NCBI GenBank assembly: GCA_041398905.1
Contig: JAWKTV010000012.1
Coordinates: 143,128 to 207,127, forward strand
Origin: JAWKTV01 sp041398905
GTDB taxonomy: Bacteria; Planctomycetota; Planctomycetia; Planctomycetales; Planctomycetaceae
Direction of reading: 5' to 3'
DNA length: 64,000 nucleotides
This document shows positions 18,464 through 28,953 of the stretch, in pieces (the stretch's first letter is position 1; every line of letters begins with the position of its first letter). A program made the position numbers and the translations under genes. The notes beneath the pieces are model-generated. The model saw only the letters and a list, made by a program, of their open reading frames with translations. It made no database searches and had not been told where the DNA came from.

Positions 18464-20944
18464 TTATTGCAGGTCTTTGGGAATATACCAGTAGCGAAAG
18501 TCGAAGCCGGGCCTGAGCACGTACCATTTGACGTTGCGGAACTTCTGATGGTACGCGCCGTAGTCCTTCGTCAGCAGCATGAACAGGTACGGCTGATCGC
18601 GGTCGAGGGTGCGGTGCATCGCCATTTGAATGGTGTGCCGCTTTTCAGGGTCGAGTTCGAGCCGCATCATCTCGATGAGGCGGTCGACTTCCGGGTTGGC
18701 GTAAGAGACATGGTTGCTGCCGCGACTTGCCAGCCCCCCTTCGCTGCTGTGCCAGATCTGCTGCGGGTCGCTTTCGAGAGACTGCGACCAGCCCAGCGTG
18801 CAGGCGTCGTACTCTTTCGACTTCACCTTCTCGATGAAAGACGCGAACTCCAATGGGCGAATCTGCACATCGATACCAGCCTTCTTGAAGCTGTGCTGCA
18901 GCAGGGTGACGATCGACTTCGCGGTCGAACTGCTTTGAGAGAACAGCAATTCGATCTTCAGTGTTTCGCCATTCCGGTCAAGCAGACCGTCACCGTCGGT
19001 GTCGACCCAGCCCGCTTCCGCGAGCAAGTTCTCGGCGACTTCCGGCGCGTAGGCCATCGGCTGCACCTTATGATCGTAGGCGGGGCCAAAGTAGTACTGA
19101 CTCCCGGAAACGACCTTGGCTTCGCCGCGATACTTCTGGGCGACGAACCCTTCGAGATCGGACAGCAGCCGGAACGCCACGCGCACCCGGCGATCCTGAA
19201 ACCGCGGGTCCAGCAGGTTCCACCCGATGTAAGTGAAGCCGGGTGAAAACCACGCCGCCTTGACGAACTTCGACTTGAACCAGTCCGGCGGACCCGCCAG
19301 TTCATCGAAGTACTGGTCGGGGGTCAAGATCCAGTCGAAGTCGATCTCGCCGCTCTTGAGCGCCTGCAGCGCGGTGACGGGATCGCCGATGAACTTGAAA
19401 GTGATCTTGTCCAGGTATCCCTGATCCTGATCGTCCCAGTAGTCCTTGCGGCGAGTAACGGTGATGCTGCTGCCGCGATCCCACTTCTCGATGGCGTAGG
19501 GGCCGGTCCCCAGCGGCTGTTCGTTGTAGCGAGTATCGGTGTTGTAGAATTTCCCGAAACGCGGCCCCGAAACGCTGACCAGCTTCCGCGACGCCTCTTC
19601 CTCTTCGGTCAGCTTCTCCAGAGTCAGCTCCTCCTTGAACTCCTCCTTGATACGCTGCTTGAAGACATGCAGTGGCGGGGCGAAGTAGCCCAGTCCGGCC
19701 GTGAACTCGAACGCCTTGAAGTACTGTTCACGGTACTTCATCCGGCAGACAAGCGGCTTGACCGCGCGACACTCGACGACATCGGCGTAATAGACTCGCA
19801 GCGAGTCGCCATCCACGAAGCGGCTGTTGATGACGCCGTACGCGAACTCAAGGTCGGCCGCCGTGAACGGCACGCCATCCGCCCACTTCGCGTTGTCACG
19901 AATGTAATACGTGATCACCGTCTCCCGCTCGATGGCCGTGTACTGGTCCGGCTTGAGCGTGAGCGCGACGTCCCCCGGCTTCACATCCCCCTGCACCAGC
20001 GGGTTCTCGGCCGTCTTCGGACGAACGGTCAGTGTCCCATCGACCGCCAGTTCGGTCTCGCCGTAGATGTCCGCACCGATCAAGACGCGGTACTCGCCGC
20101 CAGGGATGCCACTGACGGCCACCTCGCCGTCCAGGTCGCTCCAAAACTCGAAGCCCTTGGTCGGCACCTCCTCTGGTCGCGTCCCCGCTTCGCCGGCCCA
20201 TTCGAGTCGAACATACGTGCCATCAGCGGGTTTGCCGTCAATGGTCGTCAACCGCAGCAACTTGCGCGGCGGCTGGAAGTCTTCAGGAGGCTCCTCGGGG
20301 GCGTCGGGGTACTGGAGCGTACCGCTGCTCGCCGGAACCGCACCATCAATCGCCACACGTCGTTCGAACCCGGTGGTATCCGGAGTCAGGCGGATCGAGT
20401 CTTCGGTAATCCACTCACGTGCGAGCTTGGGGTACCATTCGAGCGTTTCGGGGTGCTGGCCCGCCAGCGCGTCCCGCACGTAACTGGAAATGTAGGTTTC
20501 GTATGACGACGTCTCGATGATCGAGTTGAGCGTCTGCGGCTCGGCCGGGTAGCGGACCGTAAGCTGCCCGCCCGTCACCGGCTGCGATGGGTTCCGGGCT
20601 GCCGCCTCATTCCCCACATCCGCGGGAATCGAGCCGCCGATCGCGAGCAGATCCTGTCCGGCCGGGAGCCGGGGGATCTCAATGCCATCGATCGACTCGA
20701 TAATCCCGACCCGGGGGACATCGGGGTACTTGTCGTACAGCGGCTCGTCGGTATCGGTGAAGGTCAGCTTCCCGCCGGTCGTACCACGGACCGCAGGAAT
20801 TGTGAACGCCGCTTGCTCGTCGGCGGTATCTCCGCCGCACCCGGAGAGAAGCAGCAGGCTGGTCAAGCTTCCCAACAGGAGGCAGGCTCCGAGTCGACTC
20901 ATCCGTGTCGTCGCAATGGGGTTCAAAGAAACAGAGTCCGTCAT
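18464..20944 (-). CDS. ABC transporter substrate-binding lipoprotein (SBP_bac_5 family) with inserted beta-domain
   Basis: Family 5 extracellular solute-binding protein, probably for peptides. At 826 aa it is well above the usual 520-600. A lipobox LLLLSGC places the lipid-modified cysteine at residue 36 (residue 22 if ATG 20902 is the start, which gives a tidier signal peptide). Family segments: LTVRYPAEPQTLNSIIETSS, DNAKWADGVPFTAADLEFAY (about 350-370), GTGPYAIEKWDRG and FSQSSSTAKSIVTLL. Between LAREWIT (about 180) and VITYYIRDN (about 345) sits an extra 155-residue segment rich in beta-strand pattern (DGTYVRLEW, SDLDGEVAVSGIPGGEYRVL), resembling a carboxypeptidase-regulatory or SpaA-like fold. 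It heads the three-gene operon. Confidence 0.9.
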   Translation of the reverse strand: MTDSVSLNPIATTRMSRLGACLLLGSLTSLLLLSGCGGDTADEQAAFTIPAVRGTTGGKLTFTDTDEPLYDKYPDVPRVGIIESIDGIEIPRLPAGQDLLAIGGSIPADVGNEAAARNPSQPVTGGQLTVRYPAEPQTLNSIIETSSYETYISSYVRDALAGQHPETLEWYPKLAREWITEDSIRLTPDTTGFERRVAIDGAVPASSGTLQYPDAPEEPPEDFQPPRKLLRLTTIDGKPADGTYVRLEWAGEAGTRPEEVPTKGFEFWSDLDGEVAVSGIPGGEYRVLIGADIYGETELAVDGTLTVRPKTAENPLVQGDVKPGDVALTLKPDQYTAIERETVITYYIRDNAKWADGVPFTAADLEFAYGVINSRFVDGDSLRVYYADVVECRAVKPLVCRMKYREQYFKAFEFTAGLGYFAPPLHVFKQRIKEEFKEELTLEKLTEEEEASRKLVSVSGPRFGKFYNTDTRYNEQPLGTGPYAIEKWDRGSSITVTRRKDYWDDQDQGYLDKITFKFIGDPVTALQALKSGEIDFDWILTPDQYFDELAGPPDWFKSKFVKAAWFSPGFTYIGWNLLDPRFQDRRVRVAFRLLSDLEGFVAQKYRGEAKVVSGSQYYFGPAYDHKVQPMAYAPEVAENLLAEAGWVDTDGDGLLDRNGETLKIELLFSQSSSTAKSIVTLLQHSFKKAGIDVQIRPLEFASFIEKVKSKEYDACTLGWSQSLESDPQQIWHSSEGGLASRGSNHVSYANPEVDRLIEMMRLELDPEKRHTIQMAMHRTLDRDQPYLFMLLTKDYGAYHQKFRNVKWYVLRPGFDFRYWYIPKDLQ

Positions 20945-21145
20945 GTTCGCGGAATTCTGTCAGATGGACTCGCCCGACAAGGTTGCGTGACGTGGGGCCG
21001 AGCCGGGAGGACAGTCGCGTGGCTGCGGTGTCCGCACCGACCGCTGGGTGCTCAACGATTGCCAACCGAGGTGTCGGGCGGCGATGATGGCGGCCGGTCG
21101 ATTGACCGTCACCCCGATCTGTCCCCCTTTGTCCCGCGATCGCCC

Positions 21146-22075
21146 ATGCGCATGCGCCTGCTGCTTTGCCTGTTGTGTTTACCGACGCTGCTTGTCGCCC
21201 AGGACGGCGGCCGGCCTGGCCGTCGTGAGCGGGGCGAGCCGCGCGGCTTCGGCGGGCCGATCACTCTCAACGACGACGACGTGCCCGCTTTCCCCGAGCC
21301 TCCCGCCGGCTTCGACAAGCAGCGAGACGACATCCCGCACGGCAAGCTACAGATGATCGAGTATGACTCGAAGACCGTCGGCACCCGCCGCAAGCTGAAT
21401 GTCTATACGCCCCCGAATTACTCGACGGACGAGCGGTACCCCGTGCTGTACCTGCTGCACGGCATTGGCGGCGACGAAACCGAGTGGGAGCGGTTCGCGC
21501 GGCCCGGCGTGCTGCTCGACAACTTGATCGCCGAGGGCAAGGCGGTGCCGATGATCGTCGTCATGCCGAATGGCCGGGCGCAGAAGAACGATCGCGCGGA
21601 AGGTAACGTCTTCGCGGCGGCACCGGCGTTTGCAACCTTCGAGCAAGACCTGTTGGATGACGTCATCCCCGCGATCGAAGCGCGCTACAGCGTTCAAGCG
21701 GATCGTGAGCATCGGGCGATCGCCGGTCTGTCGATGGGGGGCGGGCAGTCACTAAACTTCGGGCTGAAGCACCTCGACACCTTCGCATCCGTCGGCGGGT
21801 TCTCGTCGGCCCCAAACACGAAATCCCCTGTAGAACTGCTGCCCGACCCCGCGAAGGCCAAAGAGCAACTCCAGCTCCTGTGGCTCTCATGCGGCACCAA
21901 GGATGGCCTGATCAACATCAGCCAGCGGACGCACAAGCACCTGCAGGCCCATGACATCCCGCACGTCTGGCACATCACCGAACATGGCCACGACCCGCCG
22001 GAGTGGAAGCAGGCGCTCTACCACTTCTTGCAAAAGGTGTTTCAGCCCGGCGACATCGCGTCAACGGGAACGTGA
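21146..22075 (+). CDS. Secreted alpha/beta-hydrolase esterase (esterase D/enterochelin esterase-like)
   Basis: A 309-aa secreted esterase. ATG 21146 opens a signal peptide (RLLLCLLCLPTLLVAQ). Then come a putative-esterase domain with VYTPPNYSTDERYPVLYLLH (oxyanion region), the nucleophile elbow GLSMGGGQS near residue 195, an Asp in SCGTKDGL and a His in HITEHGHDPPEW. This layout matches acetyl-xylan/feruloyl esterases and trefoil-like hydrolases of family PF00756. It may act on plant or algal polysaccharide esters, but the substrate is not shown. The frame is open upstream to 20813; I chose the start by the signal peptide. It is divergent from the ABC operon. Confidence 0.85.
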   Translation: MRMRLLLCLLCLPTLLVAQDGGRPGRRERGEPRGFGGPITLNDDDVPAFPEPPAGFDKQRDDIPHGKLQMIEYDSKTVGTRRKLNVYTPPNYSTDERYPVLYLLHGIGGDETEWERFARPGVLLDNLIAEGKAVPMIVVMPNGRAQKNDRAEGNVFAAAPAFATFEQDLLDDVIPAIEARYSVQADREHRAIAGLSMGGGQSLNFGLKHLDTFASVGGFSSAPNTKSPVELLPDPAKAKEQLQLLWLSCGTKDGLINISQRTHKHLQAHDIPHVWHITEHGHDPPEWKQALYHFLQKVFQPGDIASTGT

Positions 22076-22277
22076 TTCTGAGGCGTACCGAACCGGCGCG
22101 ATGCGATCCGTGCGCCGACTGGGACCTGTGTGAAATTGACCGGCGGTCCGCAGGATCGTCCGTGGGAAGATTGCGGCCTGCTTTGCGTTGTCCATTCCAC
22201 AAGGTTCCTCGTCGTACCCGCAGCAGTGCTGCGGCTTGACGGGACCACTGTTCATTCCGACTTGGCGGGAGTTCCTC

Positions 22278-23528
22278 ATGAACGCGATGCGGTGCCTGAT
22301 CTGCGTTGCCTGGCTTTCCAGTATCGCTTGCGGCGAAGACCTGGAGGTTGCGCCGGGGCCGACGGCTGAAGCCGACACGGCGACCGGGCCCCTGCCCGAT
22401 GCACCACGGCACTGGCATTCCCGGATCGACGATGCCCGACGCGAGTCGCTGAGCGTGCTGCAGTTCTGCCGTGGGAAGCTGCTGCACTGTCCGAAAGATC
22501 AGGCACCCGGATTGCAGGTCTGGTGCGATCAACTGGAGCGGCAGGTTGCCGGTATCAATCCGGATCTTGATCCCGACTTGTGGCCCGCGATTGATCTCGA
22601 TCAGCTCCAGACGCTCAACCCCGACTTCTGGACGGCGTTCTATGAGGTTCACCCGAACGACTGGGTCTGGCTGTTCGCCCAGGCGGAGCTGAATGGAATT
22701 CAGGGGCACTTCGATCGCGCTGAGATCATGCTCATCTTGGCCGGTCAGCATCCGGTCAGCGATCAGGTGCGACAACTGCTGGCGAACCGGGTGAACGAGT
22801 ATCGCGCGGCGACACTCGCGTCTCGTGAGGTCATCCGCCTCGGTGTTTCGCTCCATGACGCGGGCGAGTACGACCGCGCGATGGCCGCTTATCAAGTCGC
22901 CATCGATCTGTGGCCGCAAAGCGCGCTCGCCTATTTCGAAATGTCCTATTCCCTCCGGTCGAAGATCGTCGCGGAGCCAGGCACCGGCCCGGAGGCTGGA
23001 TTGCCGTTGGACAACCCAGACGTCGTGGCCGGGATGGATCTCGCCCGCAAGCTCAATCCCGTCGCCGCAATGGGGTATCAAGGTGACATTCGACGATGGT
23101 TACCCACGGAAGCAGGCGTGCCTCTCTCGTCTGAGCAGATCGCGACCGCGGTGACCCTGCCCAAATCGCTGGAGGAGCGGTGGCAGGCCATCGCGTCGAA
23201 GTGGCCGCAGCCGGCCAGCAACGAAGAGCTGGCGTCCTTTGCCCAGGTCGCGGTGCAAATCGGCCAGCATCATCTGGCGCTGCACACGCAACAGGCGCTG
23301 GTGGGCCGTCGCGGCTACTCGCCGGACGACTTCAAAGTGTTTCAACAACTGTTGCCGCTGGTGGCGAAAGGGGAAGCAGCGGAAAGGATCCCGGCGCGAC
23401 TCGGTGGGAAGGAGCCGCTGATCGTGGTCCGCCCCGAACTCGCGACGATCCCCGAAGCCGCCCCGGAGGAGACCAAAGAGCCTCCGGCTGGCGAAGCCGC
23501 GGACGCTGTGAAGCCCCAGAACCCGTAG
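22278..23528 (+). CDS. Secreted TPR-containing protein
   Basis: A 416-aa protein from ATG 22278 with GGGAG six bases upstream and a short signal peptide (MRCLICVAWLSSIACGE). The body is helical, with one clear tetratricopeptide-like unit (SREVIRLGVSLHDAGEYDRA followed by MAAYQVAIDLWPQSALAYFE) near residues 190-235. The last 40 residues are Pro/Glu/Ala-rich and disordered. No enzyme motif was seen. It follows the esterase by 200 bases in the same direction and precedes a 37-aa membrane peptide. It probably serves as a periplasmic scaffold; no specific role is proposed. Confidence 0.75.
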   Translation: MNAMRCLICVAWLSSIACGEDLEVAPGPTAEADTATGPLPDAPRHWHSRIDDARRESLSVLQFCRGKLLHCPKDQAPGLQVWCDQLERQVAGINPDLDPDLWPAIDLDQLQTLNPDFWTAFYEVHPNDWVWLFAQAELNGIQGHFDRAEIMLILAGQHPVSDQVRQLLANRVNEYRAATLASREVIRLGVSLHDAGEYDRAMAAYQVAIDLWPQSALAYFEMSYSLRSKIVAEPGTGPEAGLPLDNPDVVAGMDLARKLNPVAAMGYQGDIRRWLPTEAGVPLSSEQIATAVTLPKSLEERWQAIASKWPQPASNEELASFAQVAVQIGQHHLALHTQQALVGRRGYSPDDFKVFQQLLPLVAKGEAAERIPARLGGKEPLIVVRPELATIPEAAPEETKEPPAGEAADAVKPQNP

Positions 23529-23609
23529 TCCACGCGACGAGTCACGCCGGCCGTCCCTCGCGCGGCTGCACGCGATGCTCGCGTCGGACTTGTGTCGGAG
23601 GAGTTCAAG

Positions 23610-23723
23610 ATGACCAAGTCATCTCGATTGAACTACTTGATCCTGCTGGCGTTCGTGCTGGTCGCCATCGCCTTCCTGATCCACCGCTGGCTAAACTTCG
23701 CGGAGGAGGTCGGGAACATTTAG
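23610..23723 (+). CDS. 37-aa single-pass membrane peptide
   Basis: An open frame of 37 codons with a strong GGAGGAG Shine-Dalgarno seven bases before ATG 23610. It encodes MTKSSRLNYLILLAFVLVAI and a short charged tail ending EEVGNI. One transmembrane helix spans residues about 8-26 after a positively charged N-terminus. It lies 81 bases after the TPR gene and converges on the permease gene at 23758. The ribosome site and clean helix argue that it is translated. No family was recognised. Confidence 0.6.
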   Translation: MTKSSRLNYLILLAFVLVAIAFLIHRWLNFAEEVGNI

Positions 23724-23757
23724 GTCGTCGCCGCCGTCACAAGGGACACCGGTGAGC

Positions 23758-25095
23758 CTACACGCGGCGAATGGCTTCCATGGGGGGCTTGGTCGCCGCT
23801 CGCCATGCCGGGTACAGGCCACCCAGCATGCCTAAGACCGTACTGAACAGGACACTCGTCGCCAGCAGTGCCGGGCCGGCATAGAGGTTAAGTCGCTCCG
23901 GCTGCCAGGCGTTGATCCCCTGCACGACGACCCAGCCGACCATCGCGCCGAGCAGGCCGCCCCCCAAACCGAGCAATCCGCTCTCGAAGGTGATGAGCCA
24001 GATGACGTTCCGCCGGGTCCACCCGTTCGCGCGAAGGATGCCGAACTCGATCATCCGCTCGGTCACGCTCATCAGCATGGTGTTGATGATGCTGAAGACG
24101 GCGATCAGCAGGCCGACGGCGGTCATGACCGTCAGGAACAGTTTGAGGTCGCCGGTGAAGTCCTCGAACCGCTCGGCCCAGTCCTCCTGCGTGCGGACTT
24201 CGATGGGCGACTCGGACTCGCGACTGCGGCTCGTGCCTCCGCTCGGCGCGTTGGGCTGGTTCGCATCGGCAACCACGTCTGGTTCGTCGGGGACGGGTGC
24301 GTCGGGGGCTGAGGTGTCGGTCCCGGTCGCACCGCCGCGGAGGGCGGCGTCGAGCAGGACCTTCTGGAGCGGCGACGGTTGCCACAACCGCAGGTCGCGA
24401 CCGGCGAACCGCGCTTCAATCTGCTCCGCCAGCACCGAATCCGTGACGCTGCCATCCTGCTCGGCGTAGAAGCAGGAGACGGTCGCGGGGTCGACGCGGG
24501 CCATTTCGCGGACGGCGTTGATGTCGAGCAGAATGTTGACGTCAAGCAGCAGCGATCCGCAGTGGTAGATGCCAACGACCGTCAGCTCGAACCCGTTGAC
24601 CTCGATGGGATCGCCGACTTCGAGATCGAACTCGCTGGCGATCTGCCGGCTGACGAGGCAGTTTCGGGTGCCCACATCGCGCTGGTCGAGGAACCGTCCG
24701 CCGGGGAGCAGGTTCTCGTCGTACACCCCATGCTTGAGCTTGAGCCGTTCGACGATGTCGAAGCCGAGCAGGAACCGGGGGGGGCTGATGATGGTCTGGT
24801 CTTGAATGCGATTGACGCGGGAAAGCACCTCGGCGTTGACGACGGTGACGCCGGGAACCGCGGCGATTTCGGCCTGCCAATCGGCGGGGAGGGCTGAGAA
24901 GAGGGGCAGCGGTGCCCCCCGCTGCTGGACGAGCAAGCCGGGAATCTGCTCGAACGTCGACTGCACCAGCATCGCGATGCCCCCCGCGATCGAGAAGAGT
25001 CCGACCATGCCGGCGATGGCGACGGTCAGGCCCAGCATCGACAGCGCGGTGCGGAGCGGACGCGAACGCAGGTTTTGCAGGGCGAAGCGGAACAT
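23758..25095 (-). CDS. FtsX/MacB-type ABC transporter permease
   Basis: About 445 aa. It has an N-terminal TM (FALQNLRSRPLRTALSMLGLTVAIAG), a large MacB-like periplasmic domain (about residues 50-330) containing an acidic/Pro-rich linker near 265-300, then three C-terminal helices. MSVTERMIEFGILRANGWTR is the FtsX-domain coupling motif, and the end MEAIRRV is typical. Family members export lipoproteins or peptides or serve in cell division, and need an ATPase not encoded here. ATG 25095 is preferred; TTG 25101 in the same frame overlaps the tsaB stop. The overlap shows translational coupling to tsaB. Confidence 0.88.
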   Translation of the reverse strand: MFRFALQNLRSRPLRTALSMLGLTVAIAGMVGLFSIAGGIAMLVQSTFEQIPGLLVQQRGAPLPLFSALPADWQAEIAAVPGVTVVNAEVLSRVNRIQDQTIISPPRFLLGFDIVERLKLKHGVYDENLLPGGRFLDQRDVGTRNCLVSRQIASEFDLEVGDPIEVNGFELTVVGIYHCGSLLLDVNILLDINAVREMARVDPATVSCFYAEQDGSVTDSVLAEQIEARFAGRDLRLWQPSPLQKVLLDAALRGGATGTDTSAPDAPVPDEPDVVADANQPNAPSGGTSRSRESESPIEVRTQEDWAERFEDFTGDLKLFLTVMTAVGLLIAVFSIINTMLMSVTERMIEFGILRANGWTRRNVIWLITFESGLLGLGGGLLGAMVGWVVVQGINAWQPERLNLYAGPALLATSVLFSTVLGMLGGLYPAWRAATKPPMEAIRRV

Positions 25096-25097
25096 GT

Positions 25098-25803
25098 TCA
25101 AACGCCGTCTCCCGGCACGGTCGCCTGCGCCCGCCGCTCACGCTGCTCCTCGGCAGCGCTGCGGCGAATGTAGAGAGGCTCGAGCTTGTACAGGTCGTCG
25201 ACCTCCCCATTCAGAGCCGCCTGTTCACCAAGGCAGGCCACGATCGCAGCCCGAGGCTCCCAATAACTGGCGGGACAGAGGGCGAATTCGGGGAACTCGT
25301 CCGGCCGATGCTCGAGAGCCGGACCGGCGAATCGGTCGCCACGAGCGACGCTGGCGATGACCGCCTCCCAGGGTTCGATGATGATTGCCCCGTCGCGGGT
25401 CCATTGCCCGCCGTGCTGTCGATGGAAACGGGCGCGAAAGACTTCGCCCCGCTGCGCATCCACGAGCGTATCGACTTTGTCGACATCCTGCGGCGCGGCC
25501 GCGGCAATGGCGTGCAGCGTCTCGACAGCCACCACCTGGCAGCCTGTCGCATAGGCGAAGGTCTTTGCGCACACCACGCCGACGCGCAAGCCTGTGAAGC
25601 TCCCCGGTCCGATGCTGACGGCGACGCATTGGCAGTCGGCGGGGCGCAGACCGGCCGAGTCGAACATCGCCGCAAGCTCGCTGACGAGTGTGCGCGCATG
25701 CCTTCGGCCGGACCGCGAGATCGACGGCGGCGATCGTTTCGCCACCATCAACCAGCGCGATGGTCCCGGTCATGCCGGAGGTTTCAAGTCCGAGTGTCAG
25801 CAT
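25098..25803 (-). CDS. tsaB: tRNA threonylcarbamoyladenosine biosynthesis protein TsaB (one indel)
   Basis: Partner of TsaD/TsaE in forming t6A37 in tRNAs that read ANN codons. ATG 25803 starts MLTLGLETSGMTGTIALVDG. After a frame change near 25728 it continues GRRHARTLVSELAAMFDSAG and the signature VSIGPGSFTGLRVGVVCAKT. The C-terminal half is normal. The final codons (PGDGV, stop) overlap the start of the downstream permease. Joined length is about 235 aa, normal for TsaB. The frame break lies in a conserved stretch of an essential gene, so it is most likely a sequence error. Confidence 0.88.
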
Positions 25804-26093
25804 GTGAGCATCGTAGGGCGTGGCCGCGTTGTGGCAAATCACCCGCGAATGGTGGGGCCGACTGCTCCCCTCCGGTGACGGGTCACTGGTGAGCAATTCG
25901 GGCCCAAATCGCCAACTCTCGAAGTGTTGCCTCAACCTTCCCCCTGCGCCGGAAGCAGTTGCCTGAAGGTTGATTTCACGCTTCGCGAAGGGTGTTCGCT
26001 GGCAAACTCACGCCAGGCATCTAAACTTCCTGCTTGATAAGCATTTCTCGCCCTCCCTGCCGGCCGCGCGGCCGTTTCGATCGACCTACGCTC

Positions 26094-27517
<1,424 letters not shown>

Positions 27518-27521
<4 letters not shown>

Positions 27522-28315
27522 GCGCGCTCCCGCGAGACTGGCGTTCACGAATCGCGGATTCCCCCAACGGCGTCCCTGTCCGCCCCCGACTGCTGGTCAG
27601 CGTCCGGAACGTCGAAGAGGCGACGGCGGCCATCGCCGGAGGCTGCGACTGGCTGGACATCAAAGAGCCCGCACATGGTCCGCTGGGACGGCCCGACAGT
27701 TCGGTCGCGGTCGCAATACAAGACTGGCTGGGCGACTCGCCGGCGCTCCCCTGCTCTGCCGCGATCGGTGAAATGGTCGAACTTCTGCATGGGCGGACAG
27801 CCGATCGGGCTGACGCACGGAAGATCGCGTCACGGCTCGCGGTGGTAAAAACCGGTCTCGCAGGCTGTGCGGACAGGCCGGAGTGGGAGGCGGAACTGGA
27901 AGGTCTTGTCGGCGAGCTGCCAATGGAGTTGATCGCCGTGACGTACGCCGATCACGAAGCCGCGGGTGCGCCGCAACTGGCGGCGACAATCAAGGCGGCG
28001 TCGCGCGCGGGCTGCCTGGGAGTCCTGGTCGACACCTGGGACAAACGCGGCTCGAAGCTGCTCGACTGCCTGTCGATCGATGAACTGGGGCATTTCCGCC
28101 GGCAGGCTCATGCGGCGGGGCTGATGTTCAGCGTGGCGGGTCGGCTCGACCTGCCTGCGATACAGTCGCTGGTTCGGTGCGGCTGCGATGTCATCGGAGT
28201 CCGCTCAGCCGCTTGCCGAAGCGGCGACCGGAACTCCGCCATCTCCACGGAGGCTGTTGCGGAGCTTGCGGCACTGCTTGACGCAGCCGCCGGTACGCCA
28301 TTGACCGCAGGCTGA
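27518..28315 (+). CDS. mfnB: (5-formylfuran-3-yl)methyl phosphate synthase (MfnB, DUF556)
   Basis: TIM-barrel enzyme that condenses two glyceraldehyde 3-phosphates into the furan precursor of methanofuran. RLLVSVRNVEEATAAIAGGC leads to the active-site DIKEPAHGPLGRP (catalytic Asp and Lys). Further lysines of the site appear in VVKTGLAG and VDTWDKRGSKLL. At 265 aa it is slightly longer than archaeal members, owing to about 24 extra N-terminal residues. It starts at GTG 27518, overlapping the upstream oxidoreductase by four bases. In bacteria this gene belongs to the tetrahydromethanopterin/methanofuran C1 pathway of methylotrophs and planctomycetes. None of the other pathway genes is in the window. 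Confidence 0.88.
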
Positions 28316-28815
28316 CGGCATTCGGTCTCACCCGGACCAGATGCGCTGCCCTTCGCCTGACCGAGGAGCGATCCGCAGCGCCGCAAGGGTCGTGTGACCT
28401 CTAGAGCAGCGGTGTGGCGATTCGGCCGGTGGCGAACGGTACCGTCCTACCGATGTGGACATACCGATCCGTCACCAGCGGCTGCCGCGACGACGGCAGA
28501 TCGACCCCGCTCGCCAGCAGCAACCTCAAGCGGCGACGACAGATCGGTCACACACCAGAGATAGAACCCCACCTGACAAGAAAATCTGTGGACCCGGTGC
28601 GTAGATGTTTCATGGCGTCCCGCGTTCTCCTCGTTGGCGAGTTCGGTCGAGGTCTCGCTGAACGATGACTCAAGTTTTTCGGATGGTGACTCGGCCCCCC
28701 ACCTGCAGCCATCCTCCGCGAATTCGCCGGCCTCTCCCACAGGAGGCTGGTTCAATTCCACCCCACCACATTCGTCTGTTGACGGACGAACTGTTCCCAC
28801 CTTGTGAAGGTCCCC
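28316..28815. other. Intergenic region, no gene recognised
   Basis: About 500 bases between mfnB and the 45-aa peptide gene. Frames open here on both strands lack ribosome sites and protein-like composition. A T-loop-like GGTTCAATTCC near 28750 is not part of a foldable tRNA. This space probably holds the promoter of the following cluster, but no convincing hexamer pair was found. Confidence 0.5.
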
Positions 28816-28953
28816 ATGAATACTTTTGCGCAGTTGGCTTATCTCGACCCGGGTGCTGGCAGTTTGCTGCTGCAAGTGCTCGTGGCGGGCGGTGCCGGTC
28901 TGGGCGTGCTGGTCAAGCATCTTTGGAAGTCGTTTCGGGCCGCCGGTCATTGA
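28816..28953 (+). CDS. 45-aa membrane peptide with YLDPGAGS motif
   Basis: A 45-codon frame beginning MNTFAQLAYLDPGAGSLLLQ, with AAGG five bases before the ATG. The YLDPG(A/S)GS(L)LLQ motif followed by a glycine-rich transmembrane helix (VLVAGGAGLGVLVKHLW) is a recurrent small-protein pattern found beside polysaccharide or methyltransferase genes. Its stop TGA overlaps the TTG start of the next gene, a strong sign that it is translated and coupled. Function unknown; probably a membrane-inserted partner of the next two products. Confidence 0.7.
   Translation: MNTFAQLAYLDPGAGSLLLQVLVAGGAGLGVLVKHLWKSFRAAGH

Noticed and set aside
19667..20506. 279-codon plus-strand frame
   Set aside because: Antisense to the ABC binding protein; Arg/His-rich, typical of GC-rich shadow frames.
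28735..28775. tRNA-like T-arm (GGTTCAATTCC)
   Set aside because: No matching acceptor, D or anticodon arms and no correct CCA spacing.
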